Shown here piece by piece: positions 1-10,563 of a stretch of 64,000 nucleotides of DNA. The translations under genes and the position numbers were made by a program. Under the pieces are notes generated by a model. That model saw only the letters and a list, made by a program, of their open reading frames with translations, was not told the DNA's origin and did not search any database. The DNA comes from Klebsormidium nitens (taxonomy: Eukaryota > Streptophyta > Klebsormidiophyceae > Klebsormidiales > Klebsormidiaceae): NCBI GenBank assembly GCA_000708835.1, contig DF237246.1, positions 1 through 64,000 of the forward strand. Direction: 5' to 3'. The stretch's first letter is position 1. Each line of letters starts with the position of its first letter.

Positions 1-1552
1 TTAACCCCCTGGTCAACCTCCCGGTCGGGCTTAACCTGCCGATAACCCGCTGAGTACGATCGCCGTTCATCTGAAGGAGAAGGTGAGGGTTCCATTGATT
101 CGACCGTTGCAATTACGGAGAAGCACATTTACTATGCGTGGGTCGGACAAAAAGGGGGGACGCACGCGGCGCTGTGGGGATTGGTCCCAATGCTGCCCCC
201 CGCCGCGCGCGCACGCGAAACGATGGCCGCGATGACGGCGGCAAACCTGGCGCTGCTGGAAAAGGACCAGGAGGAGCTGAACCGCATGCTCGTGCTTGCA
301 TTGAAGGTACGCCAGTTTACAAGTTCTTTCCGTTCATTGCGTCGGGAGAAAGGTTTTCTTCCGTCTGTATGTGAAAACTGACCAATCCTTTGCGTGGCCG
401 GATTCTGTATCGCCTTTTCCAACAATTAATTTCTGTACGTCGACAGCCGTGATGACCGGTTTTCTGACTTTCTTTACCTGATCTGGCCTCGTAAAGTCAG
501 CTCTCCGAAACACGGTCAAAAGGCCCGTGTACTCGGTGAACGGTCGTAGTTGGGGTGAGTTCCGAGCTTTTCGAAGGTTCCGTGCTTATGCAAGCGGCAA
601 AGCGGGCGGCAGCCTTTGGAGAGCTTTTATGTTGTTCTTTATGTCGCTTGATGATTTGTTGGGGTCGGCCTATTGCAAATCGGCCAGTTGCTTCTTGGCA
701 AATGAACGAAGCCCACTCAGAAATCGCGTTAAATGGTGCCAACCTTCACCTTCCCGAAGTTCGAAGCATACAAAATATTGCTCTTCAAGCGGCGCGACTG
801 CAGTCTGGCCCTATCCGACGGGTATCCGACACGCTGACTTTCTCGATCCGTTCCAAGACGCGTATTAGTTGAGTTTTCTTTTGGATCCAGCCCCGTTGGG
901 GGTCTCGTAATTGGGCCCAAAGCAAGACCCCTTTTGTAGGGAGTGCTTCTGAACAGAGATACCAGGCTTGTAATCTTAACACAGAAACACTTGGAAACCT
1001 GATTCTGGACCAGTTTAATCTCCATCTTATTCTGACCCGCAGCTGTACCGGGTCAAGTCGCGGGGTTCCGTAACCGTCACCTCCACCGACGCGGCCGCCG
1101 AGCCAACAGTCGACTTCGCGTACTTCACCCACCCGGACGACGTTTCGGACGGCATCGAAGGCGTCCGCATCCTCAAGGCCGTCCGTGACTCCCGCGCCCT
1201 GACCCCCCTGAAGTGGGAAAAAGTGCCCGGGACGCTCCTCCGACTGGTTCCCGACCTGGCAAACCTCCCTCCTGGGGCGTACCGGGGCGCCCTGCCGCTG
1301 ATCCCTGACCTCGACGACGAGTCGGCGGCTACCACGTGGCTGAAGGCTGACGTGTGCACGAGCTGGCACATGCACGGCACGTGCCGGGTGGGGGAGGTTG
1401 TAGATGAGGAGCACCGGGTGAAGGGCGTCGGGGGACTGCGCGTCATGGACGCGTCAGTCTTCCGCGACTCCCGGGGGACTAACCCCATGGCCACCATCAT
1501 GGCCGTCGGGCGGGCGTTCGGCCTGCGGATGCGGAAGGAGCGGGGCACGTGA
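1..1552 (+). pseudogene. GMC oxidoreductase, C-terminal half (left copy, truncated by window start)
   Basis: Two exons are visible: 1-306 and 1043-1552, joined by a GTACGC...CCGCAG intron. Exon 1 encodes the segment PLVNLPVGLNL, typical of the GMC family after the GIGP motif. A one-base loss then shifts the frame to a TGA near 50. A second shift is needed near 85-95 before the frame STVAITEKHIYYAWVGQKG opens. The last exon is fully open and encodes the GMC C-terminal domain: SWHMHGTCRVGEVVDEEHRV contains the catalytic-type His, GLRVMDASVF follows, and GTNPMATIMAVG holds the second conserved site (Asn). It ends at TGA 1550-1552. GMC enzymes are FAD-dependent alcohol or sugar oxidoreductases; plant relatives include HOTHEAD. 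The stretch matches the minus-strand copy at 3824-5461. Because of the frameshifts I call it a pseudogene, although the last exon is well preserved. The N-terminal half would lie outside the window. Confidence 0.75.
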
Positions 1553-1945
1553 ACGGGTGACGTCAGCGAAAGCGGCTCGCTTTGGTAGGAGATCTGCGAG
1601 AGTGCACCCAGTGCTCAAGAGTAGAGAGTTGGAGACTGGCGGCGCAACCTGAGCTTGGAAAGTGCTTGATTCAACACAACGCTTGTCCACTTAGCATCTG
1701 CGGGTGACGAAACTTTACTAGGGACTGTAACGGCTTGTAAAAGCGGATTTTGAGCACAATACTGTAGTGTCTTGGAGCAAGGAGTGAGTCGGGTCTTCCT
1801 TGAGATTGGACGCTTCAACGTGGATGACGTGGACAAGGTCGATTTCGATACGACAAAGCCGACGGTCCTAAGAAGGTCGGAAAGTCGACACGCCTGGGCC
1901 TCTTCGACCAAAAGAAACGGCATCTTGGATCAGTGAGGCCGTGGC
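1..1945 (+). repeat. Left arm of large inverted duplication
   Basis: Bases 1-1945 align, reversed and complemented, with about 3620-5461. The match covers GMC exons, the intron between them (307-1042) and about 390 bases downstream of the stop codon. It begins at base 1, so the arm continues outside the window. Relative to the other arm there is an extra block of about 130 bases between roughly 1650 and 1775. Arm ends were judged by eye and are good to a few tens of bases. Confidence 0.8.
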
Positions 1946-3619
1946 GGCTTGCTTGTAACTGTAGAACTGCAACCTTGAATTGGCCTCTACGCAAGCCCGG
2001 CTGCTGCCGCGGCTTATACACATCTGTGTGACCTGATACTGGTTCAATCTCTACGTGAGGTCATAACTTCAACGGCCTGTGTCGTCAAGACGGATCGATC
2101 CTCTGCAAAGGAACGCGTGCGCGCCCTCTCGCACCAGACAATCATTACCATTGTCGCCCTGATTACATTTAAGTAGCCCACAGATATGAAAAGGGTGTGT
2201 TTCTCAGATTCAAAACTTGGTCCCTAGCATGAAAAGCATGCGCAATGGATTGCGATTTTCCGTGGTATGGCATCGTTTGACATTCACTGTCGTGAAGCAT
2301 AGCTTGACACAGGATGCTTCAAATAGCTATGCTTCACGGCGGGTCGCGACATTCCATAGCTGTGATCGTTTTCGTCTCATCGTGTATGCAGCATGTTTGA
2401 CCGCGCCGAATCGATGAATCGATCATTCAGCATATGTGCATATTTGACAAGCGCGCTCCGGCGCAGGTGCACGTTCCGCTAGATATAGAGTCGAGCCATA
2501 AAGCTGGCCATGCGCGTCTATACGTGCACATGCAACAATCTGATCAAGCCTGGCGTGATTGGTATCGGTACTTGTACAAGCCCGCGGATGCGGGCGGCCA
2601 CCATGCAGGCCTGGCGCGCCCGCGTGAAGCTACCGTCCGGCCACTTAATCCGTCGGATCAATGCTGCTTGTTAACTACTGTGCAGAAACATTTCATATGA
2701 GTCCAATCCCTCAACGCTGCCAAAACGACTTAGGCCCCTTGCGTGCGAGGTGCCATCCTTTGATGCCACTGCTCAGGGCACTAGCACGGACATGTAACAC
2801 CTGCGGACCGAACCTGACCGAAGACTCTGGCATAGAAGCACCGATTTGAATAAAGCCAACTATAGTAGTGGTCCTCAGCTCATAGATGGTGATCCAAACG
2901 TTGGTTGCTCAGCCGGGCCTCACGGCAGACAGATTGTGCAAATGCATTACGTGGTCGGTTTCGTGGTTCCATATGTAAGCATTCTCTCGATCATGATACC
3001 ATGAGCGGCTCCGTCCTTTATGTTAGAATGATGAGTGGAATTGAATGAACTGCTTTGACGGGCTTCTACCAAGCACGCTGCAAAGCTTACGAATAGATAG
3101 GTTCATATAAAAAGATCTGATGTCACACGTGTACGTGGTCCTACCTTAGAAGCTAGGGTTCAGCTTCATACTGGAAATTTAGTAGACTAGGTAATGTACA
3201 AGGCACGTGGTTCTGTACAACTCGAGAGCTCTAAACAGTTTTCGCTGTGGACTCAATTCATTAAACTACAACCATACATGCAGCTTGCAAGGAGCCGAAC
3301 AGGTCCCCGACTCGAAACACGTCAAGAGCTGCGTCGCTCCTCCTATTGCGTGTCCTCGATGCAACATCACTTCCAACCGTTCAGGCTCCCAATACCGCCG
3401 CTGCGTCTCTTGGCTGCCCACCAGGGCACGAGGCTAGAATGCGCGGAATCCCAAACCGCACCCCTAGGCCTGAAGGCAAGAGGCGGGGCTAAATCAAACC
3501 CTGAGGAATATGGCGAAGATGGACGACCGACGAGGAGCCGGAAACATGTATACCGGAGTCGGATCAACGTGCTGACAAGGGAGGTGTATATTCGGCAGGC
3601 TCCTTCAATAGAGGCTCAC
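1946..3619. other. Spacer between inverted arms, no gene recognised
   Basis: This 1.7 kb spacer separates the two arms. Open frames here are short and unlike any family I recognise. It is richer in A and T than the arms. The only distinct structure is a perfect 14-base inverted repeat at 2291-2338. I see no transposase, terminal repeats or target-site duplications. Confidence 0.5.
2291..2338. repeat. Perfect 14-base inverted repeat (hairpin)
   Basis: CGTGAAGCATAGCT at 2291-2304 is the exact reverse complement of 2325-2338, leaving a 20-base loop. It lies in the spacer of the larger inverted duplication. Its role is unknown. Confidence 0.8.
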
Positions 3620-5461
3620 GGCCACAGTGGTATAAGATACCTTTCCTATTGAGCGGGAGAGGCCCAGGCTGCGCCAGGCGTGTCGACTCTCCGACATTCA
3701 AAGGCCCGTTGGCTTTGTCGTATCGAAGTCGACGGTGTCCACGTTGAAGCCTCCGATTTGAAGGAAGACCCGCGACTCGAAGAGTCTCAAGTTCCGCTTC
3801 TCCGAGCCATTTCAGTACTAAGACTACACCGCGCGGCCATTTTCCAACTCTCTACTCTTGAGCACTGGGTGCACTCGCGCAGCAGTCTCGTACCAAAGCG
3901 AGCCGCTTTCGCTGACGTCACCCGTTCTCGTGCCCCGCTCCTTGCGCATCCGCAGGCCGAGCGCCCACCCGACGGCCATGATCGTTGCCATGGGGTTAGT
4001 CCCCGGGGAGTCGCGGAAGACCGACGCATCCATGACGCGCAGTTCCCCGACGCCCTTCACCCGGTGCTCCTCATCCACGACCTCCCCCACCCGGCACTTG
4101 CCGTGCATGTGCCAGCTCGTGCACACGTTCTCCTTCAGCCACGTGGCAGCCGCTGACTCGTCATCGAGGTCGGGGATCAGCGGCAAGGCGCCCCGGTACG
4201 CCCCGGGGGGGAGGTTCGCCAGGTCGGGCGCCAGCCGGAGGAGCGTCCCGGGCACGTTTTCGCATTTAAGGGAGTTCAGGGCGGACTCACGGCTTTGAGG
4301 ACTCGGACGCCCTCAACGGCGTCCGAAAAGTTGTCCGGATGGGCGAATAGTACGCGAAGTCGACTGTTGGCGCAGCGGCGGGGTCGGTGGAGGTGACGGT
4401 CACCGCCCCCCGGGACTTGACCCGGTACAGCTGCGGGCCAGGATGAGATCGAGATCAAACCAGTCCGGATTCGTGCTTGCTAATTGTCTGTGTTCGGATG
4501 ACAAGCCAGGTATTTCTCGTGATAAGCACTCCCACAAAAGGGGTCTTGTCTTCGGCCCAACGGGGCCCCCATCGGGGCCGGATGCAGAAAGAAAGTGGGC
4601 TGCGTTTTATACCTGATTTAGCAAGTCAGCTGTAGGATGGGGCCCGACTACAACTGCGCCGCCCAAAACGCAAATGACTATATGCATCGGACTTTGTAAA
4701 GGTGAAGGTTGGCACCGCTTAAGGGAGATTTGAAGTTAGCAACGATCATTTGCCAAGCAGCAACTGCCCGGTTCGCAAATATAGGCAGACCCCAACAACC
4801 CGTGGAGCGACATGAAGAACCATATAAAAGATCTCCGAAAGCTGCCGGCCCGCTTTTGTGGCTTGCATAGGCATGAACCTTCGAAAAGCTCGGAACTCAC
4901 TCTAACCACGAGCGGTCACGCAGCACTCGGACCTTTTGACCGTGTGTCAGAGAGCTGACTTTACGAGGCCAAATTAGAAACAAGAAGAATGGAAAAGCCG
5001 TCATCACGGCTGTCAAAATACAGGTAAATTTAGATTTAGAGGCAACGATACAAAAATCGGCCAACCGAGCAGTCGGTCAGTTTTCACAACCAGAAGGAAG
5101 ACAGCCTCCCCCCCAGGTTACAAAGAAAGGAAAGAATTTGCGAACTGGCGTACCTTCAATGCAAGCACGAACATGCGGTTCAGCTCCTCCGGCTGGTTCT
5201 CTTCCGGCAGCGCCAGGTTTGCCGCCGTCATCGCGTCCCTCGCTTCGCGCGCGCGCGGGGCGGGGGGCAGCATCGAGACCATTCCCCACAGCGCCGCATG
5301 CGTCGCCCCTTTTTGCCCCAGCCACGCTTGAAAATATGCTTATCCGTAATCGCAACGGTGAGTTAACGGACCCCTCATTCTTCTCCTTCAGCTGGACCGC
5401 GATCGTATTCAGCGGGTTATTGGCCAGGTTAAGCCCGACCGGGAGGTTGACCAGGGGGTAA
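3620..5461 (-). repeat. Right arm of large inverted duplication
   Basis: This is the reverse-complement partner of 1-1945. It contains the last exon, the last intron and most of the penultimate exon of the minus-strand GMC gene, plus flanking DNA beyond the ancestral stop. That gene continues past the arm to 7884, because the matching part of the left copy lies beyond the window start. Confidence 0.8.
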
Positions 5462-7884
5462 AGTCCCAGCTTAACCAGCGCCCCCGCGGGGCAAAGTCCC
5501 AGCTTTTCCAGCGCCCCCGCGGGGCCGATTCCGCTCAGGACGAGCAGCTGGGGGGGGCCCACCGTACCCGCGCACAGGATGACCTCACCAGGGCCGAAGG
5601 TGACGTCAGCGCGGCGGGCGGCGTTATCGGCGGCCGTGAAGTCGACGCCCACCGCCTTGAGGTCGCCTGAGGAGGATCGAGAAATGTCATAGATTCCTGA
5701 TGGGCCTCACTGCTCGAGCGGTACCCGCTTACGTCTTCTCGACAGGGGTGCCCGGGGTCGGTTTCCCTGGGCCGAAGTGAGCGGCGAACCGGTCGGCTAT
5801 TCTGGGCTATGCTGAACTCCCCTTGGTTTCACACATACATATATTTTTTGGTTACCTGTCCAGCTGACGAGCTCGCATTACCGAAGATGTGAGTGCACGA
5901 TGCACTCCGTTGGACTTCAAGAAGGGAGAAAGGAAACATCGAGACGTCTGGCTGTCTAAGTGAGCAGTAGAGGGCTGCTCTGAGGTTTCAAAACGACTGT
6001 CGCTATCGCTACGAAGAAAAGATAACTTTGAAAGCGGAAAGGGATTGTGCTGGCTTCGACACCAAGAGCAGATGCTTTCTAGAGGAAGCCAAAGTCATCA
6101 GATCTTGTCCAAGCAGTCGTGCTCTCGAACCCTCATCCATTAAACCGCCGTTAGTAAACTCCGCTGAAATCTTGTAACAAAAGTGACCCCGAGGACGTCT
6201 CCGCACAGACAAATGCAGGTTGTACGAACTTACCGTCCGTATGGGTGATCCGGACCTTGGACACGAGTGCTCGGGTAACGATGTCGACGTTGTCCAGTCC
6301 AACCAGCAGCTCATCAGTGGCGCGACGTTTCTGATCCCAGGTCCACGTCCGCATGACAGTCTTGATGCGGCGCTGCGGACAAGAAGCCCACATTCATGAA
6401 GCCATCGTTTGCGAGCGCTGCGACTGTTCTGGCTAACGGTGGCAGCTGTAGAAAACTCGAGTTGCGTTTGGCAAACGGAGAGAGGACGCAAGCTAGTGTA
6501 CGAGGACTCAAGCTCGGTGCAGAGACTTGCCGAGCTGTTTCAAAATGAGGGTAATCTGGGAACGATTTGATTCAGAAGTAACTTTGCACGAACGACGGTT
6601 TTGCGGCGCTGATTCGATCAAACTAGAGACGGTTCGATTAATCTGAGAAGGAAAGCCGATCTCCAAGCTCGTCTGCCATTGTCATGTAACGAAGCGATGG
6701 GAAGGCGTACGTCGCTCTTCGCTTTTGACCTGTTGTTATGACGAGAGTCGTAAATGCAGAGACTGATGCTCCGATAAGAGGAGACACTGCTTTGAAAGAG
6801 CACTTACGACGTGCTTCGGGGTGATCCCCCGTTCGGGTCCAGTCCGACCTCCTCCCAGGCCTTGTGGGCAGCCATTTTCACCGGGCCATTGATGTCCGGG
6901 TGGGTCAAGCGGGCGCCCAGGTACTCGTCCGTGCTCCGAATCGCATCGGGATCCAACCCTTCCTCCCGGATGTTCTTCGCCAGTTGCATGGCCCCACACG
7001 CCGTGGTTGCCCGAGGTGCCCCCACCCAAGACCTGGAAAACCGGACCGGTTTCGAGACGTGAGATGGATAATTTTTGGATCAAGAAAGTGGCAAATTACG
7101 CCAGGAAGAGAGCTGGTCACTATCAGATCTTCTACCCCAGGTTCATTGGTCAGCTACTCTGAGATTTTGCGAAGAGTTTCTGTGATGAGAATGGTTTCAG
7201 CTTCGAAACTGGCTGGGGCTAGCCGGAACCGATCAAGTTGGTCGCAAGATGCTCTATCGCAAACGGGATGACATTGAAGAAAAAATAGATCTTGAGAAAC
7301 TTTGTTTGTGAGCTGAACTCTGAGAACCTGGTAGAGGCTCACGTTGCCTCTGGCGAACCAGACCCCATTTGCTTCGCGAGACAGCTGGAGGGCCTCGCTA
7401 TTGGGCAGATCGAACCAGCCGAGCTGGGTCTGCATTGCACACGGTGAGAGTCGTTGGAAGTGGCGGCGCGCGCATGCCCAAAGGTTGTGGAGATCATTTT
7501 CTGTCTGGCTGGCCTTTCTGAATACGCTTCAACAACAGATCCAACAGTCAAGGACCAACACAAACAAGCGGTCCTTGGCAGAGTGAAGATTGAGCGTAGT
7601 TTACAAAGCACACGTGCACTCCAGAGCAGATGAGAGCGCAGAGTTCCTTTCAGATGTGGTCGAAGCGAAGTACCTCCGGCGAAGCCTCACCCAGGTCTCT
7701 GGGTACTTTTCCCGAGATGCTCCCCTCTCGAGCAGCAAGATTTTCAAAGACTTGTCCTCTGCCAAAGCGGCAGCCAAAGGGCAGCCCCCCGCACCTCCCC
7801 CCACAATGACGTAGTCATACGTCGTGCTTGAGACCCTGTCCAGCCCTTCCACAGGCACGATGTTGAGGCTTTCAGGGAAGTGGG
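3824..7884 (-). pseudogene. GMC oxidoreductase, nearly full-length decayed copy
   Basis: Six minus-strand exons can be followed: 7884-7691, 7429-7343, 7032-6808, 6372-6234, 5666-5154 and 4430 to about 3824. The first holds the FAD-binding Rossmann motif [20 protein letters not shown]. The second has TQLGWFDLPNSEALQLSREA. The third begins VLGGGTSGN, the family's second signature region. The fourth ends near LVSKVRITHTDG. The fifth carries GEVILCAGTVGPPQLLVLSG and the GIGP motif. The last holds SWHMHGKCRVGEVV and GTNPMAT. Lesions: two compensating shifts in exon 3, a 33-base in-frame duplication and later shifts in exon 5, an inserted base and an early stop in the last exon, and loss of the ancestral stop (TGA became AGA at 3926-3928, so the frame runs on to 3824). 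Intron phases otherwise fit. A possible first exon at 8415-8350 (22 codons from ATG, donor GTAAGT) leaves the wrong phase for the next exon. Transcription is unknown. Confidence 0.75.
5461..5526 (-). repeat. 33-base in-frame tandem duplication in GMC exon
   Basis: Two adjacent 33-base units, 5461-5493 and 5494-5526, differ at a few positions. On the minus strand they encode PAGALEKLGLC followed by PAGALVKLGLY. The unit sits straight after the conserved GIGP motif, so the duplication adds eleven residues there. Confidence 0.85.
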
Positions 7885-10563
7885 CTGTCGAGAGGAGGAA
7901 AAAGAAGGAGTATGTGATTCGACTAAGTGCATCCTCTGGGCAGTCTGAACTTCACTTGTGGAGCTGTAGTCCGCATGGTATAGAGCCAGCTAAACTTGTG
8001 TGCCTGAAGTGGCTCTCGAAGTCAGGGATTGAGAAGTTTGTGCCATAGGCTCTGTACATAGAAACAAAAAACCGAAGCTCTCTCTGTCGAGACAGTTTCC
8101 TTTTTCTGCATAGAGCTTTGAAGATGATATTTCAGAACCAAATTCTCTTTGCTGCTTTCTCTTTGAAGTGCGCTCTAGTCCTGCTACGTCCTGATTTTGG
8201 CTTCGTTACAAAAAAGTTCAAGCTAGGTTCAGGAGATGCTTGATCGATCTACACTCACAGAATAGAGGTCCAAGTTTGCAAGTCTGAAGGAAGATGTTCA
8301 GCGTTACTTCGACTGTATGTACAGATCGCATTTCCTGAGCGCCACTTACCTGCAACGGGGTGCCGCCCTGTTCATGGCCTTCGTCGTCGACATCAATCGG
8401 CTGTCGGGAGTTCATTTGCACCGGCTCTTTGAAGACAAGCCGCCACTGAATGCAGCTTGAAATTCCGAAAATCGTCGTTCACAACTTTCGTTGCCAACAC
8501 TATTTTGCATCTCGAATTGCTTTTAAGCTGGCAAGGAGGAACAGGACGGAACGGTAGGCGAAGACCGGAGACTTCGGAATCCTGCGTTTACGGTGATTTG
8601 AGCAGGCATAACGCAACCAGGGAGACCAGATGCGAGGAAGCGGTGTATGTGGAAGGTAACGACGAGGGAAGGGCTTTAAGAGCGTCCGATTGGATATTAA
8701 TGCGTAATTGTGGTGTGGGCGGACTCTTGCAAAAAGCTGCTTCGATCACAATGCTTCCAATGACTCCTGAATTCGAAGTGGCTATACTGGTAAAAAAGCC
8801 TGGCGTGGTTTGATCAGTGCTGCGCGCGCCTAGGAATCTGCATTCTTAGCACAGGAGTGCGCGGGGAGTGCGCATGGTGCGGCTTCGTGCGCGCGGCCTT
8901 TGGCTTATTGGCTTTCTGGCTTCCGTGGTAAAAGATGAATTAGGGCTCCCCGCTGTATTCAACACTGAGAGGTATCAGAAGATGCCATGATGACTTCTCC
9001 AAAGAACGAAAGAACGATCGGCTGCATCCTTCTCGCAGTGAAGCTTTGAATCTCAAAGCCGTGGATCTCCTTCTCATGGATCTCCTTCTCATGTACTTAT
9101 CTGACGGTTGCGAAATGTCTTGCCACGGGACGGTCAGCGACATGCGAGTCTCATCGTACGGACGAACTAATGCCACGACTTACCCATTTTGAGCAATGAA
9201 TCGTACGGGCTTGGATAGTCAACGGATTAACGGCGGGATGTTGACGAGAGACGTGCACAGTGCATACAGACCGTGCACGCGGCCGTGCACGCGTCTAGCT
9301 CTGCAAAGTGCAATCATTCGACTGATCATTGCACACTGTTGGCGGCCGACTCAGGCAAACAACCTTGCGCCGGCGCCGGCGGAGACTCGAGCGAAGCCGA
9401 AGGGGCCCGCCGCCCAAGCAAAACTCTCGCCTGTATATGAACTTGTCGTCTTCCGCAGGCGCTTGGCAAGTGAGCTCAACAACCTCAGGTTGTCAGCTGT
9501 CCAGCAAATGTGACCCCTATACCTCTGGAAGAAGAGTGCTAAAGTCGTGCTTAGGTTTTTCTCCTACAACGCAAGTTCTTTGCCTCATTTTCACCACATA
9601 CCCAGCTCCGCATTTTTGAAGACTGCCAGCGCTGCAGCTGATTCGTGAAAGGACGCTCCAGCAGCATTCCGGAAACAAGCATCAGGGGCATCGCAAAAGA
9701 GCAACCCGGAGAGTATGATGGGGACCCCTCCTCAGGATGAGGTATGTCATAAGGTTTTGCAGCATTGTGGCTTGACAGCACAGTATTGCAGCCGCTATTT
9801 GGGGCAAAGAGCTTGCATCCGCAAGTCCTCTTGAGGTGTCCCCGTTGTTGAGAATGTGCTGACTTATCCTGTCGGCGGCGACTTATGTGTCATCATGAGG
9901 TGCGATTCAGATCCTGGGTTTGGTGATAATGGAAAGGCCTGAAGGCCTGAGGCTTTCAGGCCTGCCTTTATCCTACTTAGATCTCTTCATGGATCTCTTC
10001 AGGGAGTGGCAATAAAAAGCTCTGTCTGTGTGCAATGCTGGACTCTGCTGGCACGATGCGCAGCTGATTATTCTGGGAATAAGAAAGTTAACCGCTCTAT
10101 GCTGTTGAGTCCAGAACAAAGAGCCATCAGCACAATCTTGCATACCTGAACCCTCCCCTGTGGGGCATTACTGTCCAAATGCAGGGCCTTACCTTCCCTT
10201 CAGAACACTCTCACTTTTCTTTGGTCTCCACAGGGATCCCCCTGAAACACCGTGGGCAAAAAGTGCCCTCAAAGATGCATATTCAGGTCACCCCTTACCT
10301 CACCTTGTTTTTCCGTCCCCCTCCGCTGCCCTCAACTCCTTATGATTAGCACATCTTTGACCTCCTCCTCGAACATTTTCAACACCCCAATGTAGAACCA
10401 TAGGACCTGCAGCTGATTATTGTCTTCTGGCTACAGGGCCAATAGTTTCCATCTCATAGAAGCCGCGCAGCCTGGCGACACTCTTCTGCTACAGCCCAGA
10501 GCGTTCAACGAGCATAAGTGCAGACTAGCTCTAGCTTATCAACTTCGTACTCACTTCTTACAG
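7885..10563. other. Region without a supported gene
   Basis: This 2.7 kb stretch lies between the head of the minus-strand GMC copy and the first recognised exon of the plus-strand monooxygenase. It may hold the first GMC exon (8415-8350, see that entry) and must hold the start codon of the monooxygenase, but I could not fix either. Small features seen: a 15-base tandem duplication in 9061-9093, the paired motif CGTGCACGCG near 9272-9296, and an imperfect hairpin at 9925-9974. No protein family was recognised. Confidence 0.5.
9925..9974. repeat. Imperfect hairpin around AGGCCTGAA
   Basis: AGGCCTGAA at 9935-9943 pairs exactly with TTCAGGCCT at 9955-9963. The pairing extends outward, with a bulge, through GATAA at one end and TTATC at the other. 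It lies upstream of the monooxygenase gene. Function unknown. Confidence 0.6.

Noticed and set aside
85-130. Possible intron donor after LKEK in the left GMC copy (AAG-GTGAGG)
   Set aside because: The frame one base over continues as STVAITEKHIYYAWVGQKG straight into the next conserved part, so this is exon sequence with a frameshift, not an intron.
8350-8415. First exon of the minus-strand GMC copy as a firm call
   Set aside because: It has an ATG and a good GTAAGT donor, but it ends in phase 0 while the next exon needs one carried base. Kept only as a remark.
10420-10563. Upstream extension of the monooxygenase exon without an intron
   Set aside because: The frame is open but has no ATG before the stop upstream, and a good acceptor (TTCTTACAG) sits at 10563.
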